Below are positions 46,784-55,771 of a stretch of DNA of 64,000 nt, piece by piece. The translations under genes and the position numbers were made by a program. The stretch is from positions 1,229,606 through 1,293,605 of the forward strand of contig NZ_MDEB01000001.1 of NCBI RefSeq assembly GCF_002939945.1. The letters run 5' to 3'. The DNA is from Xanthomonas arboricola pv. populi. Lineage in GTDB: Bacteria > Pseudomonadota > Gammaproteobacteria > Xanthomonadales > Xanthomonadaceae. Under the pieces are notes generated by a model. It was not told the DNA's origin and searched no databases. It saw nothing but the letters and a program-made list of their open reading frames with translations. Position 1 is the stretch's first letter, and each line of letters starts with the position of its first letter.

Positions 46784-46850
46784 GTAGGAGCGCCCCTGGG
46801 CGCGAGGGGCCTTATCGGTAACGCCACATCGCGCCCGGGTGCGCTCCTAC
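46784..46850. repeat. GTAGGAGCG palindrome (first of a pair)
   Basis: A 67-bp palindrome GTAGGAGCGCCCCTGGGCGCGA...CGCGCCCGGGTGCGCTCCTAC with centre TTATCGGTAA. It is the first of two such units in the spacer between convergent genes (see 46958-47024). Confidence 0.88.
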
Positions 46851-46957
46851 GGGTTTCCGCTAGTTTGCCGCGCGCTGCGCAGCTAACGAGCTGCACTGGC
46901 TTGGCTGTGCGTAGTGGCGAAATCCTGCGCAACAGATGCTTGCGCTGGCTACACGTC

Positions 46958-47024
46958 GTAGGAGCGCACCCGGGCGCGAGGGGCCTTACCGGTAACGCCA
47001 CGTCGCGCCCGGGTGCGCTCCTAC
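46958..47024. repeat. GTAGGAGCG palindrome (second of a pair)
   Basis: A 67-bp unit nearly identical to the one at 46784-46850, in the same orientation, 174 bp further on. The two share the flank CTACGGGTTT on the right. It may serve as a bidirectional transcript end for the AIM24 and CorA-type genes. Confidence 0.88.
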
Positions 47025-47044
47025 GGGTTTATGGCTCTGATGTG

Positions 47045-47956
47045 TCACACCCATCCGCGCTTGCGGAACCATGCCAGCGGAACCAGCATGCTCAGCACGA
47101 TCACGCCCAACGCCCAGTAATACGCGTCGTGCCACTTGAGCTCGGGCATGTAGGCGAAGTTCATGCCCCAGATGCCAACCAGCACCGTGGGCGGAATGCC
47201 GACCACCGACGCCACCGCCATCACCTTCATCACGTTGTTCTGGTCCATGTTGATCATGCCCAGCACGCTGTCGAGCAGGAACTCGATGCGGTCGTCCATG
47301 TGCTGCTGGAACTCGCTCAAGGTGGTCAGGTCCTTGTGCAGCAAGCCGATGCGTTTGGCCGCATCGGTACCGAACCAGTCCGGCGCGGCGTCATCCAGAT
47401 AGGTGACCAGGCGCAGCAGTCCCTGCCCGGCATTGTGCAGCCCGCCCAGACGCCGGCCCATGCCCCCGACCTGATGTAGCATGCGCTCCAGATCACGGGT
47501 CTTGTGCGGGTTGTCGAACACCTGCCGGGTGGTGTCGGTGACCTCGGCTTCCAGCGATTCCAGCCGGTCTGCCAGGCGCCCCACCAACTGGTCGAAGATG
47601 CGCAACAGCAGATCGTCGGCGCTATGGCAGGGCTCGTGTTGCAGATGCGTCGCCACCGCATCCAGCGAGCCCATGTGCTGCTCGCGCAGGGTCACCAGCA
47701 TGGTCGGCGACAGCGCAAAGCCCAGCGGCGCAGTCGGGCCATCGTCGTCCTGAAAGCGCGGCACGTTGAGAAACAGCACCTCGCCCTGGCGCCGCACCCG
47801 GCTGGAGAATTCGATCTCGCCGATGACCGCGCGATCCGGCAGCGCAAACCCCACCTTGTCTGCGGCCTGCGCCAGCTCCTGCGCGCTGGCCTGGCACAGG
47901 TCGACCCAGCACCCGTGCGTGTGCTGCGTTCCGGCAATCGGGTGCGTGGTGATCAT
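47045..47956 (-). CDS. CorA/ZntB family divalent metal transporter
   Basis: A 303-residue inner-membrane channel or transporter. A large cytoplasmic N-terminal domain with a long helix comes first. Two C-terminal membrane segments follow, the first ending in the signature GMN (WGMNFAYMPELKW) at about residues 268-270. The C-terminus is basic (FRKRGWV). Family members move magnesium, cobalt or, in ZntB, zinc. The motif after GMN resembles ZntB-type proteins more than CorA, but the metal cannot be settled here. Confidence 0.9.
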   Translation of the reverse strand: MITTHPIAGTQHTHGCWVDLCQASAQELAQAADKVGFALPDRAVIGEIEFSSRVRRQGEVLFLNVPRFQDDDGPTAPLGFALSPTMLVTLREQHMGSLDAVATHLQHEPCHSADDLLLRIFDQLVGRLADRLESLEAEVTDTTRQVFDNPHKTRDLERMLHQVGGMGRRLGGLHNAGQGLLRLVTYLDDAAPDWFGTDAAKRIGLLHKDLTTLSEFQQHMDDRIEFLLDSVLGMINMDQNNVMKVMAVASVVGIPPTVLVGIWGMNFAYMPELKWHDAYYWALGVIVLSMLVPLAWFRKRGWV

Positions 47957-48079
47957 GCGATGGGCCGTGGCGATGGATGGCGGCGAGCATCCCGTTCCAT
48001 CCGATCCGCGTCAACGTCGCGTGCACCACGCGCTTAGCTGCCAGTGGCCTTCATCGCGGCGCCGTGCAGCCGCAGACGC

Positions 48080-48104
48080 CAAGGCCCCGCAGTGCGGGGC
48101 CTTG
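48080..48104 (-). terminator. Perfect hairpin after the amino acid permease gene
   Basis: CAAGGCCCCGCA and TGCGGGGCCTTG pair perfectly over 12 bp around a single base. It lies about 38 bases past the permease stop on the minus strand. No T-run follows, so terminator function is probable but not certain. Confidence 0.55.
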
Positions 48105-48142
48105 GTGATGTCTTGGCTGGATGTCTTCGCTGGTACGACCGC

Positions 48143-49519
48143 TCAGCCGGTGCGCGCCTGCTGCCGCTTCACCGCATAGCCGATCGCCAGGATCAGGAAC
48201 CACACCGGGCTGGCCAGCAGCGCCTGGCGCGTGTCGGCCTGCAAGGTCAGCAGCACGATGACGAAGGCGAAGAACCCCAGGCACACGTAGCACATCAACA
48301 CGCCACCGGGCATCTTGAACGCCGAAGCCGCGTGCTGCTCGGGCCGCTTGCGCCGGTACGCGATGTAGGCGCACAGGATCAGCGACCACACGAACATGAA
48401 GAGCACCGCCGACAAGGTGGTGACCAGCGTGAACGCAGTGACCAGGTTGGGGATCAGATACACCAGCATCGCGCCCAGCAACAGGCACACACAGGAGAAC
48501 AGCAGGCCACGTGCCGGCACCGCCGCACGCGAGAGCTTGGCAAAGCCCTTGGGCGCATGCTGTTCTTCGGCCAGGCCGTAGAGCATGCGGCTGGTGGAGA
48601 AGATGCCGCTGTTGGCCGACGAGGTGGCCGAGGTCAACACCACGAAGTTGATCAGGCTCGCGGCCGCCGGCACGCCGGCCAGCACGAACAGCTCCACGAA
48701 CGGGCTCTTGTCGGCCACCACCTGCCGCCACGGCGTCACCGCCATGATCGCGATCAGCGCCAGCACATAGAAGATCAGGATGCGCACCGGGATCGAGTTG
48801 ATCGCCTTGGGCAGATTGCGGCGCGGGTCGGCGGTTTCCGCAGCGGTGGTGCCGACCAGCTCGATGCCGACGAAGGCGAACACCGCGATCTGGAACCCGG
48901 CGAAGAAGCCGCCAATGCCCATCGGGAACATGCCGCCGTCGTTCCACAGGTTCGACAGCGAGGCCATATTGCCCGACGGCGAGCGAAAGCCCCAGGCCAC
49001 CAACCCGGCGCCGGTGAGGATCAGCGCGCAGATGGCGATGATCTTGATCAGCGCGAACCAGAACTCCATCTCGCCGAACAACCGGACCGTCACCAGATTC
49101 AGGCTCAGCAGCAACAGCACGCAGAGAATGGCGGGGATCCACGGCGCCAGGCCCGGAAACCAGAACTGCGCATAGGCGGCAATCGCGATGACATCGGCGA
49201 TGGCGGTGATGATCCAGCAGAACCAGTACGTCCACCCGCAGAAGAACCCGGCCCACGGCCCGAGCAGGTCGGTGGAGAAGTCGATGAACGACTTGTACTC
49301 CAGGTTGGACAGCAGCAGCTCGCCCATCGCGCGCATCACGAAGAACAGCATCGCGCCGATGATCAGATAGACGAACAGGATCGACGGGCCGGCCAGGCTG
49401 ATCGTCTTGCCCGAGCCCATGAACAGCCCGGTGCCGATCGCGCCACCGATGGCGATCAGCTGCAGGTGGCGATTGGAGAGACTGCGTTGCAGATGATCGG
49501 GCGCGGACGAATCAGACAT
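48143..49519 (-). CDS. cycA: Amino acid permease, CycA-like (D-serine/D-alanine/glycine)
   Basis: A 458-residue inner-membrane permease of the AAT family with about 12 membrane segments. The first carries IAIGGAIGTGLFMGSGKTI, and later motifs include MGELLLSNLEYKSF and the VGIELVGTTAAETADPRRNLPKAIN loop. The pattern is closest to CycA, which imports D-serine, D-alanine and glycine with protons. Substrate choice is inferred from overall similarity. The ATG at 49519 is preferred to one at 49537. It is divergent from the expansin fusion gene, with 564 bp between them. Confidence 0.9.
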   Translation of the reverse strand: MSDSSAPDHLQRSLSNRHLQLIAIGGAIGTGLFMGSGKTISLAGPSILFVYLIIGAMLFFVMRAMGELLLSNLEYKSFIDFSTDLLGPWAGFFCGWTYWFCWIITAIADVIAIAAYAQFWFPGLAPWIPAILCVLLLLSLNLVTVRLFGEMEFWFALIKIIAICALILTGAGLVAWGFRSPSGNMASLSNLWNDGGMFPMGIGGFFAGFQIAVFAFVGIELVGTTAAETADPRRNLPKAINSIPVRILIFYVLALIAIMAVTPWRQVVADKSPFVELFVLAGVPAAASLINFVVLTSATSSANSGIFSTSRMLYGLAEEQHAPKGFAKLSRAAVPARGLLFSCVCLLLGAMLVYLIPNLVTAFTLVTTLSAVLFMFVWSLILCAYIAYRRKRPEQHAASAFKMPGGVLMCYVCLGFFAFVIVLLTLQADTRQALLASPVWFLILAIGYAVKRQQARTG

Positions 49520-50083
49520 GGGGCACGGCACCGGCAAGTGAGCAAGCCGTCAAAAATACGAGATCGCGGCAGCGCGCACCAGCGGTTTGCACAGCGGCGC
49601 CGGGTAGGCCGCAGCGTGCGCCGGCGCATGGTGGCCGGCTTGCCCCATCGTGGTGCGCCGCATGTCTGCGCATCCGCGGCTGTTTTCATTGAGGGACCAC
49701 AGCCGTTAGTGATGCGCGCAACGCATCGCCGGAGCAGTCTTCGCCAGCTGCCTGGCGCCTGCGCGTTGCAACGCTGTCCGCTCGCGCGGTGCACGCACAC
49801 GCACTGCAGGGGCACGAGCACAGCCTTGCGACCAGGTCCGCAGCATGCCTGCCGTTAACTCCGTCACCGGCGCGAAGCAGCATGGCCTCCGATGGCCGGC
49901 GATGCATCAGCCCGCATCACCGACAACGGCGGCGCGGCATCTCGCACAAACAGCGACCCCTATTCCAGTGCGGCCGCTTGCCTGCCACCGCTCACACACT
50001 CCTGCCCGCTTCCTTGACCCGGCGCACGGACCGCACATGACAATCGCTGGTCTGCTGCGCGGGCCATCCCTCAGGACACTCCC
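49520..50083. other. Gene-free intergenic region between cycA and the expansin gene
   Basis: This 564-bp spacer must hold both divergent promoters. I saw no repeat copy, no good TTCGC-N15-TTCGC box and no clear CRP-type site. Confidence 0.5.
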
Positions 50084-51856
50084 ATGCGCTCCCGTTCTCA
50101 TCTGCTGCTTGGCCTGGCGTTACTCACCCCCCTGACCGCGCTGGCCGTGCAGGTCGATACACGCGGACACCTCACCGATGCGCGCGGCCAGGCGCTGCAG
50201 GTACGCGGCGTGACCTGGCCCGGCTTCGATCGGGCAGCGCGGGTGGCCACCGGACTGCGCAGCATTACGCTGCAGCAGCTGCTGGATCAGATGCAGGCAT
50301 CGGACATCAATACCGTGCGTGTACCGATCTGCGCAGCGACCCTGCAAGCCGGATCGGTGGCCGCCGCCGATGTGGCCGGCGACCCAGCACTGCGCGGCCT
50401 GAATTCCCTGCAGCTGCTCGACGCCGTGGTGCGCGCCAGCACCCAACGCGGCATGCAGGTGCTGCTCGCCTTTGCCGATGGCGGTTGCGACGACGCGGCG
50501 CCGCAGCTGGGCGCGCAGCACAACGCCTGGACGGGTGGCCTGAGCATGCTCGCGCGCCGCTACGGCAGCACCGCTGGCGTGCTCGGGATCGACCTGGGCA
50601 GCAGCGGCTACCGCAATGCCAACTGGGCGGGCAATGCGACAGATGCCGACTGGAACCGCATCGCCGCGCGTGCAGCCGCCGCAGTGCTGAGGCACGCGCC
50701 GGCCTGGGTGATCGGAGTGGAAGGCGTGGGCAGCGACGCGATATGCAGCGACTCCGCACGCAAGGCCGCCGGCAGCAATTTGCAGCCGCTCGCCTGCGTG
50801 CCGCTGCGCATTCCTGCCGCACATTTGGTGCTGATGCCGAAGCTGGCGGGGCCGGATCGCGACGCGGCGGACGCATTTGCAGCGGCCGACTTTCCGCGCA
50901 GCCTGCCGGCGAGCTGGCAGCGCGACTTCGGACAATTCTCGGAAGATCACGCGTTGCTGCCGGTCAGCCTCGGCGGCGGCCTGGGCGATGGCGACCCACG
51001 CGACCGGGCATGGCAACACGCATTGAGCGGGTATCTGAGCAACACCGGCATACGCAGCGCAGTCCTCGGCAGCTGGGAAGTAGGCAATGCCAACAACGGT
51101 GGCCTGCTCGCCAGTGATGGCAACCCGCGCGCCGACAAGCTGCAGATCCTGCATCAGGCCTGGGGGCTGTCGGGCGCGAACCTCGCCACGCCATCGGCAA
51201 GGAGCGCCGCTGCGGCGGATGCAAGCAAGGCCACCACCTGGAACAGCACCTTCACCGGCACCGCGACCTACACCGGCTCCGGCTATTCCGGCGGCGCGGT
51301 GCTGCTGGATCCGATTCCGAGCAACGCCTTCATCACCGCGCTCAACCCGACCCAGATGAACTTCGGCGGGGTCAAGGCCGCACTTGCCGGCGCCTATCTG
51401 GAAGTGACCGGGCCCAAGGGCAAGACCGTCGTGTACGTCACCGACCTGTATCCGGAAGGCGCATCGGGCGGCCTGGATCTATCGCCCAACGCGTTCGCGG
51501 CCATCGGCGACACGGTGCAGGGACGCATCCCGATCAGCTGGAAGATCGTACGTGCGCCGACCACCGGCAATGTGCAATACCGCATCAAGGAAGGCAGCTC
51601 GCGCTGGTGGGCCGCGATCCAGGTGCGCAATCACGCCTACCCGGTGGTCAAGTTCGAAGTGAAACAGGGCAGCACCTGGAAGAGCCTGCAAAAGATGGAT
51701 TACAACCACTTCCTCGGCGAGCAGCTCGGCAACCAGCCCTTGTCCATTCGTATCACCGATATCCGCGGCAAGGCCATCCTGGATACGATCCCCGCACTGC
51801 CCGAGGACGGCAGCAAGCCGGTGTACTTCGAACCGGGGCATGTGCAGTTCCCTTGA
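50084..51856 (+). CDS. Secreted expansin fused to an inactive GH5 domain
   Basis: A 590-residue secreted protein. The signal peptide ends near residue 21. Residues about 22-365 align along their length with the GH5 domain of EngXCA (26883-28325), but the active site is gone: acid/base Glu becomes Ser174, nucleophile Glu becomes Ser295, and the His/Tyr pair becomes Lys253/Ala255. After a short Ala/Ser linker, residues about 388-590 form a bacterial expansin very close to Bacillus EXLX1. Its key residues are all kept: Thr395, Asp454, Tyr456, Asp465, and the cellulose-binding Trp508, Trp509 and Tyr540. It should loosen cellulose without cutting it. AGGA precedes the ATG. Confidence 0.93.
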   Translation: MRSRSHLLLGLALLTPLTALAVQVDTRGHLTDARGQALQVRGVTWPGFDRAARVATGLRSITLQQLLDQMQASDINTVRVPICAATLQAGSVAAADVAGDPALRGLNSLQLLDAVVRASTQRGMQVLLAFADGGCDDAAPQLGAQHNAWTGGLSMLARRYGSTAGVLGIDLGSSGYRNANWAGNATDADWNRIAARAAAAVLRHAPAWVIGVEGVGSDAICSDSARKAAGSNLQPLACVPLRIPAAHLVLMPKLAGPDRDAADAFAAADFPRSLPASWQRDFGQFSEDHALLPVSLGGGLGDGDPRDRAWQHALSGYLSNTGIRSAVLGSWEVGNANNGGLLASDGNPRADKLQILHQAWGLSGANLATPSARSAAAADASKATTWNSTFTGTATYTGSGYSGGAVLLDPIPSNAFITALNPTQMNFGGVKAALAGAYLEVTGPKGKTVVYVTDLYPEGASGGLDLSPNAFAAIGDTVQGRIPISWKIVRAPTTGNVQYRIKEGSSRWWAAIQVRNHAYPVVKFEVKQGSTWKSLQKMDYNHFLGEQLGNQPLSIRITDIRGKAILDTIPALPEDGSKPVYFEPGHVQFP

Positions 51857-52251
51857 CGTGATTGGTAAGGAGAACTCATCCGCAAGCCGTCGAATGCGGA
51901 ATTCGGGTCGCCAGCATTCGCCTGCGACGGCAATGCCGACATTCACCTGAAACGGCTAAACAGCCAAGCAAAACCACTACGTTCACCAATAAGTGTGCGC
52001 AGCCGGCTTGGTAGTCCCATCAGCACACGCCCAAGTTGGCCGGTGCGATGCCCTCGTCGCTTGCGGGACCTGTGGCGGCATGGATGCCGCCACGGAGCCT
52101 CCAGGGACGGATTCACGGCGTGTCCTGCAAGCGATGAGGGCGTCGCGCCCTCGACCATGCTGCCTGGGTATATCCCACGAATGCTGAAAGAATCCCGATA
52201 CCGGCCGCGCTTACCCGGTGGCTGATCACCAGCCGCGATTACCCACCCGCG
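51857..52251. other. Gene-free spacer with a nested palindrome
   Basis: No gene is called here. The type II element at 52045-52146 occupies the centre of the spacer. Confidence 0.6.
52045..52146. repeat. Nested palindromic element, type II (copy 3)
   Basis: Arms 52045-52068 and 52123-52146 pair with three mismatches over 24 bp around the inner hairpin GTGGCGGCAT-GG-ATGCCGCCAC. Orientation is the same as at 39123. Confidence 0.88.
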
Positions 52252-52467
52252 TTAACCACCCGCAAGCCCGCCGCCAACACGACCAGGCAAGGCCTGATCG
52301 TCATCTTCCTCAAGGTCACCCACCTCCTCGCGCAAACCCCCTTGCTGCGGCGTCTGCTCTTCCAGCGGGACCTCTTCTTCGTTGGTATCCGGATCGGGCG
52401 TGCCGTGTACCGACAGACCGGCATTGGCGGCGGTCATCGGATGCGCAGTGCGTGGATTGAGCTGCAT
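52252..52467 (-). CDS. Small acidic hypothetical protein
   Basis: A 71-residue protein without recognised relatives. It has a polar N-terminus followed by an acidic, Glu/Asp-rich stretch (NEEEVPLEEQ, EEVGDLEEDDD) and a glycine-rich tail; it looks intrinsically disordered. GGAG lies eight bases before the ATG, and the composition is unlike that of random GC-rich frames, which are Arg/Ala-rich. It is divergent from the PheC-like gene by 155 bp. The gene is plausible, with no function assigned. Confidence 0.55.
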   Translation of the reverse strand: MQLNPRTAHPMTAANAGLSVHGTPDPDTNEEEVPLEEQTPQQGGLREEVGDLEEDDDQALPGRVGGGLAGG

Positions 52468-52622
52468 GAAGTGGCTCCGGTTGGTTCGAATGGAGCACCG
52501 ACAGTGCGCATTGCAGCGCTACCACACCGTGATCCCGGGCGGGATCGTGCTGACATGCCGTTGACGTCGACCACGCCCCACCGACCGCGACTATCATGGC
52601 CGCATCCCTTCGAGGCCACGCC

Positions 52623-53420
52623 ATGCGCTTTCGCATCTTCCTTGCGCTTATGCTGAGCTGCGGCATCGCACACGCGGCCGAGCCTGCGCCTGCCTCACGG
52701 CTGGATGCAGTGCTGCAGTCCGGCGTGCTGCGGGTCTGCACCACCGGCGACTATCGCCCCTACTCGCTGCTGCGTGCCGACGGGCAATTTGAGGGCAGCG
52801 ATATCGCCCTGGCGCAGTCGCTGGCAGGCAGCCTGGACGCGCGCGTGGACATCGTCCGCACCAGCTGGCCACACCTGATGCCCGACCTGCTCGCCAATCG
52901 CTGCGACATTGCCGTCGGCGGTATTTCGGTCACCTTGCAACGGCAGCGCCAGGCCGGTTTCAGCACGGTGCTGGATGTGGACGGCAAGATTCCGCTGGTG
53001 CGCTGCGCCGACCAGGCGCGTTACCGCAGCCTCGCGCAACTCAACCGACCCGAGGTGCGCGTGATCGAACCACCCGGCGGCACCAACGAGGCCTTCGCGC
53101 GCCAACAATTGCCGCGCGCACACCTGCGCCTGTTCGCCGACAACACCACCATCTTCCAGGAGTTGCTGGAGCAACGCGCGGAAGCGATGATCACCGACGC
53201 CTCCGAAGCGCTCTACCAGCAGGCACGCCTGCCCGGCCTGTGCGCGGTCGCACCCGATCAGCCACTGCAATACGGCGAAAAAGCCTTCCTGCTACCGCGC
53301 AACGACCACGCCTGGAAAGCGTACGTCGATCAGTGGCTGCACCTGAGCAAGGCCAGCGGCGAGTACGCGCGTATCGTTGACACCTGGCGTGCACCGCGCA
53401 AGGAATCCACTACGCCGTAG
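52623..53420 (+). CDS. Periplasmic PheC-like protein (cyclohexadienyl dehydratase/SBP3 fold)
   Basis: A 265-residue periplasmic protein with the family 3 solute-binding fold. The signal peptide ends near residue 19 (AHA). The sequence follows PheC, the periplasmic cyclohexadienyl dehydratase of Pseudomonas, in several blocks: RVCTTGDYRPYSLL, LLANRCDIAVGGISVTLQRQRQA, VRVIEPPGGTNEAFAR, and AMITDASEALYQQ with the glutamate. PheC turns arogenate or prephenate into phenylalanine or phenylpyruvate. No ABC permease gene is next to it, which favours an enzyme over a transport receptor. Activity is inferred, not shown. Confidence 0.8.
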   Translation: MRFRIFLALMLSCGIAHAAEPAPASRLDAVLQSGVLRVCTTGDYRPYSLLRADGQFEGSDIALAQSLAGSLDARVDIVRTSWPHLMPDLLANRCDIAVGGISVTLQRQRQAGFSTVLDVDGKIPLVRCADQARYRSLAQLNRPEVRVIEPPGGTNEAFARQQLPRAHLRLFADNTTIFQELLEQRAEAMITDASEALYQQARLPGLCAVAPDQPLQYGEKAFLLPRNDHAWKAYVDQWLHLSKASGEYARIVDTWRAPRKESTTP

Positions 53421-53519
53421 CGGGAATCGGGAATCGGGAATCGTAATAGCATCAAGCGCATCGCGGCAGTTCGAAGCAGCGCCCCTCCGATTCCCCATTC
53501 CCGACTCCCCATTCCCGCG
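53421..53519. repeat. GGGAATCG-type inverted repeat between convergent genes
   Basis: Three GGGAATCG words (53421-53443) face several reverse-complement words (53489-53519). The element begins right after the stop codon of the PheC-like gene and ends 16 bp before the convergent EamA gene stop. Transcripts from either side could form a long stem. Confidence 0.75.
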
Positions 53520-53535
53520 GCGCACAGCGCCGCCC

Positions 53536-54411
53536 TCAAACAATCTTGGTCCGCCGCCACCACCGCGACACCTGCTCCTCGCGGATCAGCGTGAACAGGC
53601 CCGCGCCCAGAATCAGCGCGATGCCGACCGCCATCGGCCAGTCCAGGTGGTCGTGAAACAGCAGATAGCCGAAGGCGATCGCCCACAGCATCTGGCTGTA
53701 TTGCGTTGGCGCAACCACACTCACCGGTGCCATCCGCGTGGCGTACATCAGGCAGATCGCCGCCAGGCCGGCAAGCAGCCCATAGCCGGCCAACAGCCCC
53801 CACTGATACAGCGTGGGCCAGACAAAGGTCGGCAACATCATGATCCCGCCCATCACCAACGGGCCGATCACCCCGGCGCCGTACAAGGTCAGGCGTTTTT
53901 CGCTGTGGCCGGCCATGCGCAGGGTGATGACCGAGATCGCACCGACCAGGCCGCACACGATCGCGGCCACATGCCCTTGGGTGAGATGGCGAAAGCCCGG
54001 GCGCAGCACGATCAACACGCCGATGAAACCCACGATCACCGCCGACCACCGCCGCCAGTGCACCTCTTCCTTGAGGAACACCACCGACAGCACGGTGACG
54101 AAAATCGGCATCAGGAAGATCAGCGCGAACGCCTCGGCCATCGGCAAGGTGGTGAACGCAATCACCGAGGTCAGATTGCCGATGGCGCCGGTGAGCGCAC
54201 GCAACAGCCACAGGCTCGGTTGCTTGGCCATCACCAGTTCGCGCAACCGGTCGTCCGGCTTTTTCAGGAATGGCACGGCCACCAGCATCAGCAAGGCACC
54301 GAGAAACAGCACTTCGTAGACCGGCAGCGTGCCTTCCAGCAGCTTCACGAACGCGTCGCTGATCGAATAGGCCGCATAGCAGGCAAACCCCAACAACACA
54401 CCCTTCAGCAT
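53536..54411 (-). CDS. EamA family (DMT) transporter
   Basis: A 291-residue inner-membrane protein with about ten hydrophobic segments arranged as two EamA repeats (about 5-135 and 145-280). The first repeat contains PMAEAFALIFLMPIFVTVLS and FLKEEVHWRRWSAVIVGFIGV, and the second contains MAPVSVVAPTQYSQMLWAIAFGYLLF. Such proteins usually export amino acids or other metabolites. The substrate is unknown. GGAGG seven bases before the ATG at 54411 sets the start and excludes a 53-residue upstream extension. Confidence 0.92.
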   Translation of the reverse strand: MLKGVLLGFACYAAYSISDAFVKLLEGTLPVYEVLFLGALLMLVAVPFLKKPDDRLRELVMAKQPSLWLLRALTGAIGNLTSVIAFTTLPMAEAFALIFLMPIFVTVLSVVFLKEEVHWRRWSAVIVGFIGVLIVLRPGFRHLTQGHVAAIVCGLVGAISVITLRMAGHSEKRLTLYGAGVIGPLVMGGIMMLPTFVWPTLYQWGLLAGYGLLAGLAAICLMYATRMAPVSVVAPTQYSQMLWAIAFGYLLFHDHLDWPMAVGIALILGAGLFTLIREEQVSRWWRRTKIV

Positions 54412-54691
54412 TGCCGATCCTCCACGGTTGGCGCCAATCGGACACCATGTCGATGGGGGCAGTGCGCAGTATGGGGTGCGGCGTGCCTGAGAGGAATCGG
54501 CGCACGCATCCGGGCACGACGGCGCCTGCATCGCCACCGGCATACCGTTGCGCATTACCCGGCTGCTCACGTCGCTGCAGACGCCGCCGCTGCGCCGCCC
54601 GCCATCGCGCCGGCGGTGCGCTGGATGCGCATGCGCGATGGGGTCGGTTACGATGCCAGTCCATCCCTCGCACCAGCAGCGCGCGTGACGC

Positions 54692-55564
54692 GTGCACCCA
54701 GACCAGCGACTCGTGCCCCACTACTCCGGCCCACTCCTCATTTGCTCCGATGCCCAGGCGCTGCTTGCCGCGCGCGGCAGTGGCCTGACCCAATGGACCG
54801 GCTCGCTGGACCTGGGCCGCAGTACCGGCACCGCCCAGCTGGATGCGCAGACCTGGCAGTGGCGTGGCAGAGGTTACCCATATCCGGGCAAGCTCAAGGA
54901 GCGCACGCTGTACTTCTGGGACGGTGATGATTTCGCCCCGATCTCGCGTTTCAGCGGCGCGCTGATCAAGCTCGTTCCCACCGAATGGGGCGCGCCCACC
55001 TTCGAGATCGATGGCATCAAGATGCTGCCCTCGGCGCAGCTGTCGCCGTTCGACGATGCGCGCCGCAAGGTGGCGCTGGTCGATCCGCGCGGCAAGATCG
55101 TGCTGGATACCTGTGGTGGGCTAGGCTACTTCGCCGCCTGCTGCCTGGAGGCCGGGGTGGCGCAGCTGCATTCGTTCGAAAAGAATGCCGACGTGCTGTG
55201 GCTGCGCACGCTCAATCCCTGGTCGCCGGATCCGGACGATGCCGCCTGCGGCGGACGTCTGCAGCTGACCCATGCCGATATCTCGCAGCATATCGCCACG
55301 CTGGCAGACGATGCGGTCGATGCGGTCCTGCACGACCCGCCGCGCTTCGGCATCGCCGGCGAGCTGTACTCGCAGCTGTTCTACGATCAGCTGGCGCGGG
55401 TGTTGCGTCGTGGCGGGCGCCTGTTCCATTACACCGGCGCACCCAACCGGCTCACCAGCGGCCGCGATGTGCCCAACGAAGTGAGCAAACGCCTGAGCAA
55501 GGCCGGCTTCAGCACGCAACTGGCACTGGACGGCGTGCTGGCAACGCTGCCGGCGCGGCGCTGA
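54692..55564 (+). CDS. Class I SAM-dependent methyltransferase
   Basis: A 290-residue cytoplasmic methyltransferase. The N-terminal part (about 1-125) is of unknown fold with YPYPGKLKERTLYFWDGDDF. The Rossmann domain follows, with motif I LDTCGGLGYFAACCLEAG near residue 138, an acidic FEKNADVLWL strand end and motif IV VLHDPPRFG near 212. The DPPR motif suggests a nucleic-acid or related substrate, but I cannot name it. The likely start is GTG at 54692; another GTG at 54713 is possible and no strong ribosome site separates them. It is divergent from the EamA gene. Confidence 0.85.
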   Translation: MHPDQRLVPHYSGPLLICSDAQALLAARGSGLTQWTGSLDLGRSTGTAQLDAQTWQWRGRGYPYPGKLKERTLYFWDGDDFAPISRFSGALIKLVPTEWGAPTFEIDGIKMLPSAQLSPFDDARRKVALVDPRGKIVLDTCGGLGYFAACCLEAGVAQLHSFEKNADVLWLRTLNPWSPDPDDAACGGRLQLTHADISQHIATLADDAVDAVLHDPPRFGIAGELYSQLFYDQLARVLRRGGRLFHYTGAPNRLTSGRDVPNEVSKRLSKAGFSTQLALDGVLATLPARR

Positions 55565-55771
55565 CTGCGGGATTTTTGCGGCAACTGAAAACGCGCAGAT
55601 CGGTCGCGGCCAGCTGCAGGTCGGCGCTGCACGCGAAGCCGCAATGCAGCAGGCAGATGCCGACCCGGGCACTGGCCGCCTCCGTCTGACTGAAAGTGCA
55701 GCCGGTTTGCCGGCCACGCCTGGCCAGCGAACGGATCTGCGATACTGCACCGCCCACGACAAGGACGTTGC

